Source of the DNA: Bidens hawaiensis
Taxonomy: Eukaryota > Streptophyta > Magnoliopsida > Asterales > Asteraceae
NCBI GenBank assembly: GCA_021521415.1
Contig: JAIQDT010009144.1
Location: 19,751-83,750 of the forward strand
DNA length: 64,000 nucleotides
Direction: 5' to 3'
Position numbers and translations under genes: made by a program. Positions 63,283-64,000 of the stretch are shown piece after piece. Each line of letters opens with the position of its first letter. Within the stretch, counting starts at the first letter, position 1. Under the pieces are notes generated by a model that ran no database searches, had not been told where the DNA came from, and saw only the letters and a list, made by a program, of their open reading frames with translations.

Positions 63283-64000
63283 GATGTATTGCAAAACACA
63301 TAGCGTTTTATCCCGTTTTTATGTTGTTTTGTGCGTAAACCGTTAACGAATATAACGTGTTCTTGCATGAATTAAATGTTTGTGTATATGATAGGTCCCA
63401 TATTGAAGAGAGCGAAAAAATAAGTTTAACGAAGAAAGAATCAGCTCAAACGGGATTCGGATGAAGCCGGTATACGCGTTTAACGATAAACGAGTCTAGA
63501 AAACGAAGAAGAACGAGTACCCATGACCTGGCCGCGCTACGCGACCAGGTGAGGCATCCATGCCCGTGCTATGCGAAGTCCCACATGTCCCAAAGGCTTC
63601 CAATAATGTTCAGGAATCAGCTACCCCATCTATTTTCTCTTCTAGTGGGCCTTGTGGCCTGGCTTGTTTTAACCTATTTTATATTAGGAAGGAGGTGTTT
63701 AAACATATATATAAAGGGATAATGCCCTATGAACGAATTAACATAATATTTTCCAGCCACCACACTTGCTCTAGAGGAGAAACCAAGGAGGACAAGCTTA
63801 CGGTTATATCTTTTATCCTTCGGTTTGTCGGTTTTGACTATTTTAACGTTTGTGAGCTCGTTTTTGGTTCTTAATCATTCAAACCTTTTGTAATCAGATT
63901 TATATCAACATGTTTATCATTTATATCTATTTTATCTACTGTTCATTGATTATGATTGGCTAAACTTCTTTGTTCTACCTAGGGTTGATGATTATTGTTA
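63283..64000 (+). mobile_element. Probable LTR of a Tat/Athila-like element, cut by the window end
   Basis: The layout resembles the LTR starting at 8744: an A-rich part (GAAGAGAGCGAAAAAATAAG), then CGCG-type repeats (CTGGCCGCGCTACGCGACC near 63529; GTGCTATGCGAAG), then a TATA box at 63706 and a leader. The start at TGATGTATTGC (63283) is a guess, and the end lies outside the window. The 104-codon frame at 63560-63874 spans the promoter and is not considered a gene. Confidence 0.5.
63706..63715 (+). promoter_or_regulatory. TATA box of the right-edge LTR
   Basis: TATATATAAA followed by GGGATAATG, in the same relative place after the CGCG repeats as the TATA box at 9165. Confidence 0.5.

Noticed and set aside
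63560..63874. 104-codon frame as a gene
   Set aside because: It spans the LTR TATA box and leader and has no recognisable domain.

Overview
This window looks like transposon-rich, gene-poor nuclear DNA of a flowering plant. It is AT-rich with long (AT)n arrays, and the elements are typical plant families: Tekay-type chromovirus, Tat/Athila-like LTR elements, Ty1/copia, hAT, Mutator-like, PIF/Harbinger-like and Helitrons. Several remnants resemble what I remember of Asteraceae elements, but that placement is an impression, not a demonstration. I see no rRNA genes, CRISPR arrays, operons or bacterial signals.

Layout, left to right. 1-6590: an AT-rich edge with a duplicated hairpin, then a gag-only Ty3-type element (PBS 2339, gag 3551-4936, PPT and 3' LTR start at 5780) whose 5' LTR carries a 363-bp tandem duplication. 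6596-6681: a tRNA-like segment. 6880-15240: two copies of one Tat/Athila-like element tail in opposite orientation, forming a large inverted repeat. A complete hAT element (9469-11949, 8-bp TSD) sits in the LTR between the arms, and an (AT)n-flanked MITE sits in the right arm. 15942-17700: an LTR, PBS and decayed gag of another Tat/Athila-like element. 17949-23864: a minus-strand copia element with gag but no pol. 25803-26285: a 483-bp hAT MITE with perfect 8-bp TSDs. 26875-27156: a short GC-rich ORF that is the best candidate for an intact host gene. 28762-29705: a small Helitron. 29706-35680: decayed sequence with a gag-like pseudogene and minisatellites. 36149-41760: exon-like segments interrupted by a Mutator-like element (39009-39987, 10-bp TSD) and a 525-bp tandem duplication. 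42830-43879: a PIF/Harbinger ORF1 pseudogene. 45590-46673: a two-exon temperature-induced lipocalin pseudogene.

The clearest object is a complete Tekay-type chromovirus at 49327-58743. It has 2,059-bp LTRs that differ at about five positions by my reading, a perfect CACAT target duplication, PBS, PPT and an uninterrupted 1,536-aa gag-pol with all catalytic motifs. It is inserted inside an older (AT)n-associated MITE (48717-59642). Each LTR carries nine CpG-rich 29-bp repeats. To its right a minus-strand Helitron (59662-62132) carries fragments of a centrin gene and a kelch-repeat gene, and the window ends inside another LTR (63283-64000).

I did not find a convincing new cellular system. The value of the window lies in well-bounded, nested mobile elements whose insertion order can be read from the sequence, plus a few gene fragments. 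Boundaries supported by TSDs are firm. Those marked approximate come from reading alone, without alignment.
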